This document shows positions 35,557-44,341 of a DNA stretch of 64,000 nucleotides, in pieces; position 1 is the stretch's first letter, and every line of letters starts with the position of its first letter. Source of the stretch: Gammaproteobacteria bacterium (lineage in GTDB: Bacteria; Pseudomonadota; Gammaproteobacteria; Burkholderiales; Rhodocyclaceae). The position numbers were made by a program, and so were the translations under genes. The stretch spans positions 1 to 64,000 of the forward strand of contig JAHJVE010000016.1 of NCBI GenBank assembly GCA_018828385.1. The letters are read 5' to 3'. Below the pieces are notes generated by a model, which was not told the origin of the DNA, searched no databases, and saw only the letters and a program-made list of their open reading frames with translations.

Positions 35557-36554
35557 GCCTCCCTGTCCTCGCCCCCGAAGTCCCGGCAGTCATTGAGTTC
35601 TCCCCTGCCGGGGAACGGCACCTTCGCCTCGTCCTTGCCATGAGCCGCATGGGCATGATTCTGGACGAAGACCTGGCCAGTCTGCGCCGGACCCGCATGA
35701 GCGCCAACGCCATTCGGGTGTTGATCGAGAAGGGTTGGCAACGCGCCGTCAGTGGTGACTACGAATACAAGTTGCTCTCGGCCTATGCCCGACTGATCCT
35801 GCCCAGCGAAGATGACGCGCAGGAGTTCATCAGCGAGGATGGTACGCCGCTTGTTGGCGTGGCGATCAATGCTGGACAGCCTGAATGGATGACGATTGGG
35901 CCGGTTTTCAAGGCCATCGAGGAATTGCACCCCGGCTTGGGTCGCAAGGCGCTCAAAGTCCTAGAATCCCCTCTGTGCCACTTCGGTATGCCGCACACGC
36001 CGGGTGGTGCCTTTGAACTTTGCCAGCAATTATATTGGCAGGGAGAGGAGGACGAAACCACGGCCCTTGAAGAATGGGGCGACGAGGCTGACGATGCCGA
36101 TATTCCGCGCCGCGCCGTAATGTTCGATGGGATTCCTGAGTGGGCCTATCTGACCCATTTGGAGGGACAGCACCCCATCGCTGACGAGGAGTTCCACGCT
36201 CTCGCCGTCCAGTACGCAGCCCATCCAGCCGGGAAGCTGCTTTCAGCCCTGTCGAGGCTGCTCACCATCGAAGCGGAAAGTGATCTGTTCGCCCCGGCCC
36301 ATGACGGCTACGGGTGGTCGAATGAGCCGCCAATCGTCTGTGGCTGGGACACCGAGCAGGATTTCGACGCGATATTCGATGATAACTATCGCTACTACTG
36401 CGAGTCGGGCGAGGAGCCGCCTTGGGTCGGTTGCGTGAAGTTCGCATGCACGGAAGAAGGAATTGCAAACGCGCTCCCCTCCATTCGTCATACTGGCTCT
36501 GTCCTGAGTGCCCTCGATACGGCGCTCAACGAGATAAGGAATTTTCAGCCATGA
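35547..36554 (+). CDS. PRTRC system protein F
   Basis: 335 residues. Mostly helical and acidic, with the LAMSRMGMILDEDLASLRRT segment early on and FGMPHTPGGAFELCQQLYW in the middle, as in PRTRC protein F. Function unknown. Overlaps at both ends (10 bp and ATGA) show tight coupling. Confidence 0.75.
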   Translation: MLLSLPVLAPEVPAVIEFSPAGERHLRLVLAMSRMGMILDEDLASLRRTRMSANAIRVLIEKGWQRAVSGDYEYKLLSAYARLILPSEDDAQEFISEDGTPLVGVAINAGQPEWMTIGPVFKAIEELHPGLGRKALKVLESPLCHFGMPHTPGGAFELCQQLYWQGEEDETTALEEWGDEADDADIPRRAVMFDGIPEWAYLTHLEGQHPIADEEFHALAVQYAAHPAGKLLSALSRLLTIEAESDLFAPAHDGYGWSNEPPIVCGWDTEQDFDAIFDDNYRYYCESGEEPPWVGCVKFACTEEGIANALPSIRHTGSVLSALDTALNEIRNFQP

Positions 36555-37297
36555 GTTTTGAAGTTCAAGATTGCGCCGCCAATAGCGTCCGTTTGCAGAC
36601 CGCCATCCTCCTGTACGGGAGCGACCACGGCAATCTCAGCTATGCCACGATCCACCCCGTCGATGTTCCGTCCGCCGACGCCTCTCCGGTAATCCGCGCT
36701 GGACGTCCTGCTGACAGCACTTCGCTCAAGGAAGTCTGCGCCAGCCTGATTTCGTCCGCCCGTATCCGCTCCGGCCTCCTTGCCGATAACGTCCTGTCTA
36801 TCGGTCTGGAGCATGTGGTGTGGTGGAGCCGCCCCGGAAAGCGCACCTACTTCTTCAACTGCCGTGAGGCCGAAGGTGTGGTGAGCGTTGGCAAGCGCGG
36901 CGGCACCGCCCCGGCCCCCGGCCTCATCTTTGTCGCCAAGGAGCAAAGCCTGTGGGTCTATGCGGTCAAAGGCGATGCACGCCCGACGCTGGATACGCCG
37001 CTCTTCCATGCGCCGTTTATGAACGTGTGGGACAACTCGAAGGTCTGCCTTGGCTCGATGCCCCTCCCTGATGCCACCTTGGCCGAGTCGGTGGTGAAGT
37101 GGGAGAAATCCTTCTGGGAATCCAATTTCAGCCACCCAAACCACCCGAAACCCCTCAACTACAAGGGCGGCATTCACCAGTTCTGCATCGACTTGCTCGA
37201 CGGCAAGTTCAAGGACAAGTACCCCGAGCGCGTTCTGCGCCCGATCAAGGGGCTGACCCTTGGTGCGGTCATTGACCACTTCGACGGGATCAAGTGA
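36551..37297 (+). CDS. PRTRC system protein B, E2-like fold
   Basis: 248 residues. PRTRC protein B belongs to a prokaryotic E2-like (ubiquitin-conjugating fold) family. The core MNVWDNSKVCLGSMPLPDA holds the family's conserved N..G/S..CLG region and a candidate catalytic cysteine. ATG 36551 overlaps the previous stop. Role as a conjugating enzyme is inferred from fold and gene order. Confidence 0.78.
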   Translation: MSFEVQDCAANSVRLQTAILLYGSDHGNLSYATIHPVDVPSADASPVIRAGRPADSTSLKEVCASLISSARIRSGLLADNVLSIGLEHVVWWSRPGKRTYFFNCREAEGVVSVGKRGGTAPAPGLIFVAKEQSLWVYAVKGDARPTLDTPLFHAPFMNVWDNSKVCLGSMPLPDATLAESVVKWEKSFWESNFSHPNHPKPLNYKGGIHQFCIDLLDGKFKDKYPERVLRPIKGLTLGAVIDHFDGIK

Positions 37298-37301
37298 CAC
37301 C

Positions 37302-37967
37302 ATGAACCCGCTCGACGCCACCCTGCAAGCTGCCTGCCCCACGGTGATGGTTCCTCGCTACGAGGAATTGCCACTGCTCAACGACGACAGCCACCGCTTC
37401 CTGATCGCTGGCGACGGCCTCTATGCCGAGGTTCGTCGCCCTTGGATTCACGCGATCCTCAAGGTCACGGACAGCCCGATCCCGCTGCCATACGGGCCTG
37501 CCCCTCGCCTCTTCAACATCAATCTTCACCGCCGCGCCTTGGTGGGCGGTTTGCAGCACTTTATCCGGCGGGCGCGGGAGGTTTCGCCTCTTGAACACGC
37601 CGCATGGCTCACTTACGACCCGGTGGAAGGCGCGGTTGGCTACATCGAGCCGGAAATCATCAGCCGCAGCGAGGGGCATATTCAGTATCACCGCCCGGAC
37701 GCCACGCCCCGCTGCCTGCCCGTTGTGGACGCGCATAGCCACGGCATGCTGCCTGCCTTTTTCAGCGGCACCGACGAACGGGATGACCGTACCGATGATG
37801 CCAAGCTGGCCTTCGTCGTGGGCAATCTCGACAAGGCCGAGGTCACGGTGACCATGCGCTTCGTTGGGTTCGGCCTGACCCTTGATATTTCAGAATGGAT
37901 AGCTTCCATTTTGCATAATGACGGTGTAGCGAGTAACACCGAAATGGGAGCCGAGAATGACCACTGA
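37302..37967 (+). CDS. PRTRC system protein A, JAMM/Mov34-type peptidase
   Basis: 221 residues. The zinc site of JAMM peptidases is visible as DAHSHGMLPAFFSGTDERDD: His145, His147, Ser155 and Asp158. Such enzymes trim or remove ubiquitin-like tags. It follows protein B by 4 bp and overlaps the ThiF gene by 11 bp. Confidence 0.82.
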   Translation: MNPLDATLQAACPTVMVPRYEELPLLNDDSHRFLIAGDGLYAEVRRPWIHAILKVTDSPIPLPYGPAPRLFNINLHRRALVGGLQHFIRRAREVSPLEHAAWLTYDPVEGAVGYIEPEIISRSEGHIQYHRPDATPRCLPVVDAHSHGMLPAFFSGTDERDDRTDDAKLAFVVGNLDKAEVTVTMRFVGFGLTLDISEWIASILHNDGVASNTEMGAENDH

Positions 37968-38754
37968 AAACGTACATATCCTGCCTGACTCAATCCTGCA
38001 CCGACCTGTCGTCGTCCATGTGATCGGCTGCGGCGGCACCGGGTCGCAGCTTCTGCCGCGACTTGCCCAACTGTCGAAGTGCATGGTTGCCTTGGGCCAC
38101 CCCCACGGCCTCGACGTGACGGTGTGGGATGACGACACGGTGAGCGAACACAACTGCCTGCGCCAGAATTTCTTCCTGCCGGATGTGGGCCACAGCAAAG
38201 CCTCGGTCATGGTCAATCGCTGCAACATGGCCCACGGCTTGCGCTGGAAGGATCAGCCGACCCGCTTCACCCGCGAATCCATGCGCTCGGGCGGCGTCGA
38301 TTTCATCATTGGTTGCGTCGATAGCAAGAAGGCTCGGGCCGAGATCGACGCATTCGTGCGCGAGAGCTATCAAACGATCTACTGGATCGACGCAGGGAAC
38401 GAAGCCACCACCGGACAAGTGATTGTCGGCCAGTACGGAAAGCGGATCGCGGACGATCCCATGCGCCTGCCGCTGGTCACCGAACTCTACCCGGAGATCA
38501 TCGAAGGCGAGGACAACAACGCCCCCTCCTGTTCCGCCCGCGAGAGCATCCTGAAACAAGGCTTGGCGACGAACAGCATGGCGGCAACGTGGATTTATGC
38601 GTGGCTGGCCGAGGCCCTGCGGCACGGTCAGGTATCGTGGTCGGGCATCTTCTTCTCCCTCGATTCTGGCCGCGTGACCTCGATCCCTGTCAGCAAGTCC
38701 GCGTGGGACGCTATCCGCCCCGAACCCCTCCAGCCCATGCTCAAGGCAGCTTGA
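37957..38754 (+). CDS. PRTRC system ThiF/E1-like adenylating protein
   Basis: 265 residues. Nucleotide-binding loop VIGCGGTGSQLLPRLAQLS, the acidic WDDDTVSEHNCLRQNF and Arg/Asn-rich helix follow the ThiF/E1 pattern. A cysteine in APSCSARESIL is a candidate thioester residue. It would adenylate the C-terminal glycine of protein C. It is the last gene of the cassette. Confidence 0.85.
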   Translation: MTTENVHILPDSILHRPVVVHVIGCGGTGSQLLPRLAQLSKCMVALGHPHGLDVTVWDDDTVSEHNCLRQNFFLPDVGHSKASVMVNRCNMAHGLRWKDQPTRFTRESMRSGGVDFIIGCVDSKKARAEIDAFVRESYQTIYWIDAGNEATTGQVIVGQYGKRIADDPMRLPLVTELYPEIIEGEDNNAPSCSARESILKQGLATNSMAATWIYAWLAEALRHGQVSWSGIFFSLDSGRVTSIPVSKSAWDAIRPEPLQPMLKAA

Positions 38755-39198
38755 ATGAGTTTGGGGAATCGCCAAGGTGGTTCTTGAAGGACGTGCGGCC
38801 CTCCCTATCACCAGGGAGGGTGCATCTAAATGCCCCAGGTGCATGCACTACCAGCAGATCATTTTCGTCTGCTGGCATAGCATCCCAACATAACTATCCC
38901 CAGAACCTGTGGATAACGCTGTGGGGAAATCTCCCTTTTACTGAAAGTTGGTAGACCACGCCTAGCTGCAAACGGTGCCGCCCAATTTTTGAGCAAACAC
39001 CTTCAAAACGGTATTGACAATTTGCCAAGAAGCCAGCACTGGCGCGACTTTTGACCGAAGGTTGCATGCTATAGAACAGGATGGGGGTGTGGATACAATG
39101 ATCCTTAATCACAAGCCGCGAACCCTGACAATCACAACCGATAGCTCCACTTGCCCGCCGATGTCCCTCGCCTGCGCCTGATTTTCGCCGCCCCCAAG
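38755..39198. other. Non-coding region with DnaA boxes and inverted repeats
   Basis: No gene fits here. It holds a perfect DnaA box (TTATCCACA on the minus strand at 38908-38916), a one-mismatch box at 39088-39096, and TATCCCCA/TGTGGGGA near-boxes around the first. It also has an 8-bp inverted repeat CCAGCAGA/TCTGCTGG (38851-38875) and a 10-bp palindrome GTGCATGCAC. This could be a replication origin or a regulatory region; no Rep gene is adjacent. Confidence 0.45.
38799..38820. other. GC-rich hairpin after the PRTRC operon
   Basis: CCCTCCCT pairs perfectly with AGGGAGGG around ATCACC, 45 bp after the ThiF stop. It lacks a T tract, so it may stabilise the 3' end or be part of the following non-coding region. 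Confidence 0.5.
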
Positions 39199-39231
39199 AA
39201 CTGCCGGCCCGTTTTCGCGGGACCGGCAGTT
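39199..39231 (+). terminator. Strong hairpin, possible terminator
   Basis: AACTGCCGG pairs with CCGGCAGTT, extended inside by CCCG/CGGG with one bulged base. On the plus strand it is followed by TCCTTTTG. It sits 11 bp beyond the stop of the minus-strand gene at 39243, so it may end transcripts from either side. Confidence 0.6.
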
Positions 39232-39242
39232 TCCTTTTGTGC

Positions 39243-40121
39243 TTACAGCGACGAGGCGTTGTCCACCACCCAGGCCGGGACCATCACCACCAGGTCGGGG
39301 TAATGCTCACGGACCGCCGCTTCAGCCGCCGGCTGGAGTTGGCCTTCACAGTTGAAGAAGTAGTTGTAGGGCATGCCGTCTGCACTGGACTCCAAAACCG
39401 GATCGAGTTCGGACAGCGCCTCTGCCGTCGCAATATCGAGACCGGTGAAGTCCGCCAGCGCCTGCGGTACAGAAACCGCCTCGGGTTCGTCACCCATGAT
39501 CATTGCGGACGTCACTTCGATGCTGGCTTCGTCGAAGCAGCGGCGGCCCAAGCGCGTCAAGGACAACTTCGCCCGCACGCGGATCTGGTGACCCGAATAG
39601 GGGCGCTCCTGATCCATGTGCATGGTGACCAGGCCCTTGGACGAGGCAGCGAAAGTCTGCCCCACCTGGGCGAGTTCCGTGAATACGGTCGGATCGATCG
39701 GCATGCTGATGTCGCGGACGCCATCGTGATTGCAGGAAGCCATTTCGGATGACACGTTGTCATCCGACTCAACCCCTTCCTCGAGCTCGGCCTGCAGCGC
39801 ATCCCCGAAGTCCGTTACGGACTCGTGTATCTGGGCGGACGGGCAGGCAAGCTTGGCAGCCGCGCCGACGACATCAAGAAGCTGCGTGGACGTAACGGAC
39901 AGCCCCAGTTTGCTGGCACGCTCCTCCAGGAGGTCAGCGTCCAGAACAACGTGGGTTGCCCCTGCCAGGGCGGCATCCTCGCTTGCGGTCTGATAGGAGG
40001 CCAGCGTGTTGTGGCCCAGAGCGGCAGCGACCAGTTCCTGGACGTGACTCAGCTTGGCGGTAACGCCGGCGGCGGTGAAACCCTTGCGGGCGTGAAACGA
40101 AATGGCGGATAGATTGGCCAT
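39243..40121 (-). CDS. Unknown protein, plasmid type
   Basis: 292 residues. The N-terminal 50 residues (KLSHVQELVAAALGHNTLAS) resemble the helical, GH-containing start of the 31974 protein. The rest is mixed, with an acidic patch (ELEEGVESDDNVSSE). No catalytic motif. It is divergent from the methylase-like gene; the 278 bp between them carry the repeated element at 40357. Confidence 0.6.
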   Translation of the reverse strand: MANLSAISFHARKGFTAAGVTAKLSHVQELVAAALGHNTLASYQTASEDAALAGATHVVLDADLLEERASKLGLSVTSTQLLDVVGAAAKLACPSAQIHESVTDFGDALQAELEEGVESDDNVSSEMASCNHDGVRDISMPIDPTVFTELAQVGQTFAASSKGLVTMHMDQERPYSGHQIRVRAKLSLTRLGRRCFDEASIEVTSAMIMGDEPEAVSVPQALADFTGLDIATAEALSELDPVLESSADGMPYNYFFNCEGQLQPAAEAAVREHYPDLVVMVPAWVVDNASSL

Positions 40122-40356
40122 GGTATTGGATCTTTCTCGCTGATAGCGATTGCACGGTCACTCGAGCATTTATCGCGACCGCGCGCCCAATGCGCATGGT
40201 TCGATAACGAGGTGTTGCGGGTACTGCGGGTAAATCGACTTTTTCGAGTTGCTCGAAGCTCAGCCGGTCGGCTTGATCCCATTATCCGAATCCGGCCGTA
40301 GCCGGTCAAGCGCGTCCGTACAGGACCGGGGATTCTGGCTGCTCTAGTGGACGGGG

Positions 40357-40396
40357 AACAATTCCAAACTGGCCATGGTGAATTTCTTAACCTGGC
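40357..40396 (+). promoter_or_regulatory. Bipartite repeated element, copy 2
   Basis: AACAATTCCAAA, 17 bp, CTTAACCTGGC. The core ATTCCAAA and the AA-CTGG part of the right half match copies 3 and 4. It ends 3 bp before the ATG at 40400, so here the right half overlaps the translation start region. Confidence 0.5.
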
Positions 40397-40399
40397 GAC

Positions 40400-41125
40400 A
40401 TGGATACCAAAGACCTGAAGCCACTCATCTCGGCGCTCGACGATGGGTACCGCCATCGACCACATGAGATGTTTGGCTATTTCCTGAGCGCCACCATGTC
40501 CCTCTGGGGTCTGCCTGAATGGCAGGCCGTCCCCGAGGATGTCCAACCCCAGATCGGGAAGGCGATCGATGCCTACGCCGACATCGTGGCAGCGCAGCCG
40601 CCCTTTATGGACGTGCTCGGCCCGGTGTACATGGACCTGGCAAGCCGCGGCGGTCGGGCCCAGCTGGGCCAATACTTCACCCCATGGCCCATTGCGGAGA
40701 TGATGGCGAAGATCAGCGTCGGCCGGCCCATGCCGGAAGACCATGGCCTGGTGCGGTCCTGTGACCCGGCCTGTGGGTCCGGAGTAATGATGCTTGCCTT
40801 CGCGAACGAGATCCTGAGTAGTCAGGGTCCGGAAGGGCTGCTCCGTCTCTCGGTGACCGGCTGCGACCTCGACGCCTATTGCGCGCGCATGTTTGCCATA
40901 CAGGCGGTAGCCACATGCAACATTCACAACCTCAAGATGGGGGAAGTCCTCGTGTACCGCGGAAATTCCCTTGGCCCCTGGGACGACCTGGAAGTGATCA
41001 TCCACGCAACCGCCCCCAGCGTAGCCAAAGAGCCGGCCGCTCTCGATGGCGGACGCCTGGCAGCACTGGCGGCGGCCGCTCAGTCCCATCCAGACGTGAT
41101 GCAGCTCGATCTCTTCGCGGCATAG
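40400..41125 (+). CDS. N-6 DNA methylase-fold protein lacking the catalytic motif
   Basis: 241 residues. The helical lead-in and GQYFTPWPIAEMMAK, then SAM-binding motif I (CDPACGSGVMMLAFA) and TGCDLDAYCARM, follow type I/IIG adenine methylases. The usual NPPY/NPPF motif should come after YRGNSL, but the sequence there reads VIIHATAPS. The protein may bind SAM or DNA without methylating, or act as a decoy or regulator. A full target-recognition domain is also missing. Confidence 0.75.
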   Translation: MDTKDLKPLISALDDGYRHRPHEMFGYFLSATMSLWGLPEWQAVPEDVQPQIGKAIDAYADIVAAQPPFMDVLGPVYMDLASRGGRAQLGQYFTPWPIAEMMAKISVGRPMPEDHGLVRSCDPACGSGVMMLAFANEILSSQGPEGLLRLSVTGCDLDAYCARMFAIQAVATCNIHNLKMGEVLVYRGNSLGPWDDLEVIIHATAPSVAKEPAALDGGRLAALAAAAQSHPDVMQLDLFAA

Positions 41126-41135
41126 CGGTGTAACC

Positions 41136-41372
41136 ATGATCAACCAGGTCTATGACCCACTCATCGAGGCAGCGCGAGCCAATTCGCCGCACGGCCAGAA
41201 ACTCCTCGAGCAACTTGGGGAGAAATTGCAGCAGGCCAACCCAAGCTGTTGTCGGTCGCTCGAGGACGGAATCCGGTTGGCTCGCTGCAACTTGTCCCTC
41301 TACGCCAGTTTTTATCCGCCTGCAGTTGTAGATCAGGTGCGCGTCTATTACGGACTCGATGGATCGTATTGA
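41136..41372 (+). CDS. Small unknown protein
   Basis: 78 residues, helical, with paired cysteines (PSCCRSLEDGIRLARCN). It follows the methylase-like gene by 10 bp and is probably co-transcribed. No family is recognised. Confidence 0.55.
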   Translation: MINQVYDPLIEAARANSPHGQKLLEQLGEKLQQANPSCCRSLEDGIRLARCNLSLYASFYPPAVVDQVRVYYGLDGSY

Positions 41373-41467
41373 AAAGGCCGCCGGGCAAGGGATTCGGCGG
41401 AAAATCTTTTTCCAGAAAGGCAGGGGTCAGGTTGGCATTATGGGTACATCAGGACAGGAGATGAACC

Positions 41468-41860
41468 ATGCCCCGCCCGACCATTGTTGGCACCCAAATC
41501 CGGCGCATCGATATGCATCATTCGAGCGCTGGCAAGAACAAGGATTACCGCATAACCATTTCGGAAGAGAGCCCGGGTAAGTACCGGGTCTATGCCGAAT
41601 ACGGCCCGGCCGGGAATCTGAATCAAGGTCAGGAAAAGACCAAGAACGTCGTCTCGTACAGCGCCGCTGAAACGATGGCCGAGAAGCTACGCGACGACAA
41701 GCGCAACCAGTCCGACGTCTATCAGGTCGTCTCCGACCGGATGCTGGCCCAGCCGACCAAACCGACCCCGCCTCCACCGCCTCCCCCGCCTCCGCGCGCG
41801 CGGGTCTCTGCTGAAACCCTTTCACCGGCCAGTCGCGCCGCCCTGACCACTATTTTTTGA
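41468..41860 (+). CDS. WGR-like domain protein with poly-proline tract
   Basis: 130 residues. Residues 25-95 (YRITISEESPGKYRVYAEYG, then GQEKTKNVVSYSAAETMAEK) look like a WGR-type nucleic-acid-binding domain. A run of nine prolines separates it from a short C-terminal tail. GGACAGGAG precedes the ATG. The next gene starts 11 bp after its stop with its own GAGGAG site. Confidence 0.6.
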   Translation: MPRPTIVGTQIRRIDMHHSSAGKNKDYRITISEESPGKYRVYAEYGPAGNLNQGQEKTKNVVSYSAAETMAEKLRDDKRNQSDVYQVVSDRMLAQPTKPTPPPPPPPPPRARVSAETLSPASRAALTTIF

Positions 41861-41871
41861 GGAGTCTCACC

Positions 41872-42978
41872 ATGGATACCGCAACCGTCCCCTCCGCCCC
41901 GAAACTCAACATCAACAAGGGCATCACACTCACCCAGCCCGTGATCGGCCGTATCACGATGGGCCACACCGTCATTCGTGGTGAAGGGAAGGCCCTGCCG
42001 GTGAAGGACGACCATTTCAGCCTGACCACTTTGGTTCAGGATGGTGCGACCCGGGCCTGGAACGAACATCCCTTGCAGAAGGAGATCGTTGGCAAGAAGA
42101 AGGACAAAGAGAAAGGCGACGCCAAGGAAAAGCTGCGTGCCATTCCGGTCCGGATCGCCTATAACGACCCGAACCTGACCCTGCACAACAGCTTCAGCGC
42201 CTGGGATTCCCAAAAGGGCCGTATCCTTTGCTGCGGTAATGGCGTTACCGCTCGCCGCGTTACTGAAGAGGGCGTCAAGGAAATCGACTGCCCGCGTCCG
42301 GAGGCCTGCGAATACGGTGTCCGCCAACGCTGCAAGAATATGAGCCGTGCCTACTTCCAGATCGAGGGCCAAGAGGATGAGCTGGGCGTGTTCATTCTGC
42401 GCACCACCTCCTTCAACTCCCTTAACTACCTGGGCACGCGCCTGGCGCAGTTGGCGGGCCTGACCGGCGGCCGTCTCGCCGGCATGCCGATGATGCTGGT
42501 GATGGAATCCAAGACGACCACCCAGTCCTGCCGCACCCCGATTTACTTCGCCGATCTGGTGACTCGCCCGGGCATGAAGTTGATCGAAGCGATCCAGAAG
42601 GCGAATGAGTACCAGAAGGCCATGGCCGACGCTGGCCTGTCCATCGAGGGGATGGAGGAACAGCTTCGGGCTGGGCTGGCCAACAGCGACTTTGCCGATG
42701 AAATCGAGGACATGGACGAATGGATCTCCGATGATGCCTTGATTGCTGCCGTCGGCGAACAGGCTGTGCGTAAGGGCGGCCTGAAGGGCATGGACAACCT
42801 CACCGAAAAGCTCGCGCAGCTCAATGCGCAAAATGCCGGTGCAGGGCAGGAAGCCGCCCCCGAGAACGCCCCGAGTGAAGCATCCCAGGGCGAACCCGCT
42901 GCTGATGGTGGTGATGGTGTGGTGGGTGGCGCCGGCGGGGAGCCTGTCGCCCAGCAACAGGATCTCCTTGCCGCCTGA
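41872..42978 (+). CDS. Gp3-like recombination-directionality/metal-binding family protein
   Basis: 368 residues. Four cysteines (LCCGNG, DCPRPEAC, RQRCKNM) suggest a zinc site near 120-155. The following FQIEGQEDELGVFILRTTSF and GTRLAQLAGLTGGRLAGMPM are typical of the Gp3-like family found on phages and conjugative elements and usually annotated as recombination directionality factor or metal-binding protein. The tail is Ala/Gly/Gln-rich. Its precise function is not established. Confidence 0.65.
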   Translation: MDTATVPSAPKLNINKGITLTQPVIGRITMGHTVIRGEGKALPVKDDHFSLTTLVQDGATRAWNEHPLQKEIVGKKKDKEKGDAKEKLRAIPVRIAYNDPNLTLHNSFSAWDSQKGRILCCGNGVTARRVTEEGVKEIDCPRPEACEYGVRQRCKNMSRAYFQIEGQEDELGVFILRTTSFNSLNYLGTRLAQLAGLTGGRLAGMPMMLVMESKTTTQSCRTPIYFADLVTRPGMKLIEAIQKANEYQKAMADAGLSIEGMEEQLRAGLANSDFADEIEDMDEWISDDALIAAVGEQAVRKGGLKGMDNLTEKLAQLNAQNAGAGQEAAPENAPSEASQGEPAADGGDGVVGGAGGEPVAQQQDLLAA

Positions 42979-42991
42979 TCTGGGGTGAGGC

Positions 42992-43267
42992 GTGGAATCG
43001 CAACGCTTGCTCCTACGCAGTACCCGCGGCGTGGCCCAAGAAATTGAGTTCCACGTCGCGCCCCAGGGGGCCGGGTATTGTGTCAAGGCGACTCATCGCA
43101 TCGACGGCTGCTATCCAAAGCCCGGCCCGTGCATGATGACCCCCCTCCCCCTCGAGGCCGCCATGACTTGGGCGAATGCTCGTGCAGCCAAGCTGGCGCG
43201 GTCGGCTGCTGCTTTCCGGCCAGCAAAGACTGTCGAGGACCACATTGCCGAACTATTTGGCCTTTAG
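42992..43267 (+). CDS. Small unknown protein
   Basis: 91 residues with GTG start at 42992 after GGGGTGAGG. Contains a conserved-looking HRIDGCYPKPGPCMMTPLPL with two cysteines. Probably the last gene of the transcript from 40400. Confidence 0.55.
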   Translation: MESQRLLLRSTRGVAQEIEFHVAPQGAGYCVKATHRIDGCYPKPGPCMMTPLPLEAAMTWANARAAKLARSAAAFRPAKTVEDHIAELFGL

Positions 43268-43317
43268 GCCCGCAGAAGGAAACGGAATCGCTACTGGAGT
43301 TGGCTTCGCTGTCCTGG

Positions 43318-43418
43318 TTGTCACTACGCACTAGCGCCTGCTACACTGTCTATAAATGGGTTGGGACTACTCGACCGGCGCTGGGCTTCTCGGACTACCG
43401 GGAGGCCCTTCTGCTTTT
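43318..43418 (+). ncRNA. Candidate small RNA with promoter and terminator
   Basis: TTGTCA (43318-43323) and TACACT (43342-43347), 18 bp apart, form a plausible sigma-70 promoter. About 35 bp later GGGCTTCTCGG (43383-43393) pairs with CCGGGAGGCCC (43398-43408) using two G-U pairs, followed by TTCTGCTTTTC. The implied transcript is about 60-70 nt and has no reading frame. The hairpin alone could also simply end the 42992 gene. Confidence 0.4.
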
Positions 43419-44158
43419 CAGGGAAAGACTTTCAGGCCATTGCCTGAAATGCAGTCGTGCCGGCCGCCATACAATTTTCCCTTGATCACATCCCAAGCAC
43501 GGTTTTCTTGCTCGGGCCGAAGTACATGAAGTCCGCACGGCCGGGCCGTCAGATCGGCAAGCTGCAGTCCTTCTGAATTGGTCTTTTTGTCGGCGATCAG
43601 AATACTGAACGGATATGGTTTCCCGCTCCGATTCTCGCCATCGCAAACGCGACGAAACTCTAGCTCGAGCGCTGCATCCTCCTTGGCGCCACGAGCCTCG
43701 AAGACAATCCTGGTTTCACGATCTCGTTGGCCCTGGATGGCCATGAACGCAGCTACTCGCTCGAGGCCAAACTGCATCGCCAAATGGTAAGGATGTTCCG
43801 GCTTTGAATACTTTGCCTTGTGGCGATTCTTGTCGATCACCACGGCAATCATGGTCATGTCGGTCTCGGCAATTACATCGGTCAGACGATTCAAGAACGC
43901 ATCCCGCGCCTCTTTGTTGAGTTGGGCAAATCCCGCCTTCTTCTTCCTGATGTCGTGCTCGTGCAGGATCACCAAATCGTGGCCAAAGAAATCAAATTTC
44001 AACTGCCTGATAGCCGGCGTCACCTGGTGCACATAGGCGCCGATCGGGAATACACAAAACGACAGAACGAACAACGGCCAGTCTTGATTGATCGATTCCA
44101 GGCTATGGTCACCGCTCTCGTCGACGAAAACCACGTAATTGCTGGCCGTTCCTGTCAC
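43418..44158 (-). CDS. DUF3800 domain-containing protein
   Basis: 246 residues. The family's acidic motifs are present: YVVFVDESGDHSL at the N-terminus, RIVFEARGAKEDAALE near 170 and SEGLQLADLTARP near 210. DUF3800 proteins have an RNase H-like fold and are common in phage-defence neighbourhoods and mobile elements, but their role is not settled. Divergent from the DUF1643 gene. Confidence 0.85.
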   Translation of the reverse strand: MTGTASNYVVFVDESGDHSLESINQDWPLFVLSFCVFPIGAYVHQVTPAIRQLKFDFFGHDLVILHEHDIRKKKAGFAQLNKEARDAFLNRLTDVIAETDMTMIAVVIDKNRHKAKYSKPEHPYHLAMQFGLERVAAFMAIQGQRDRETRIVFEARGAKEDAALELEFRRVCDGENRSGKPYPFSILIADKKTNSEGLQLADLTARPCGLHVLRPEQENRAWDVIKGKLYGGRHDCISGNGLKVFP

Positions 44159-44341
44159 AGTTTCACCTCGCTGCCAGGCGGAGAAATGAGTGACAAGGTT
44201 TCAGCCATTGCAACGGACGGGAATCGTGTGTAGAAGGGCTCCATGGATGACCATTTTCCTGAAGAAGCCTAAACGCTAACACGGCTGTTCCCAGGACAAC
44301 AGGTGCCCGGCCAATCAACATCTCGCCTATAGTCGATTTTC

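Noticed and set aside
38908..38920. GATAACGCT next to the DnaA box, resembling the loop of the repeated leader RNA
   Set aside because: No flanking stem, no GTGA hairpin and no matching pseudoknot strand; a chance match.
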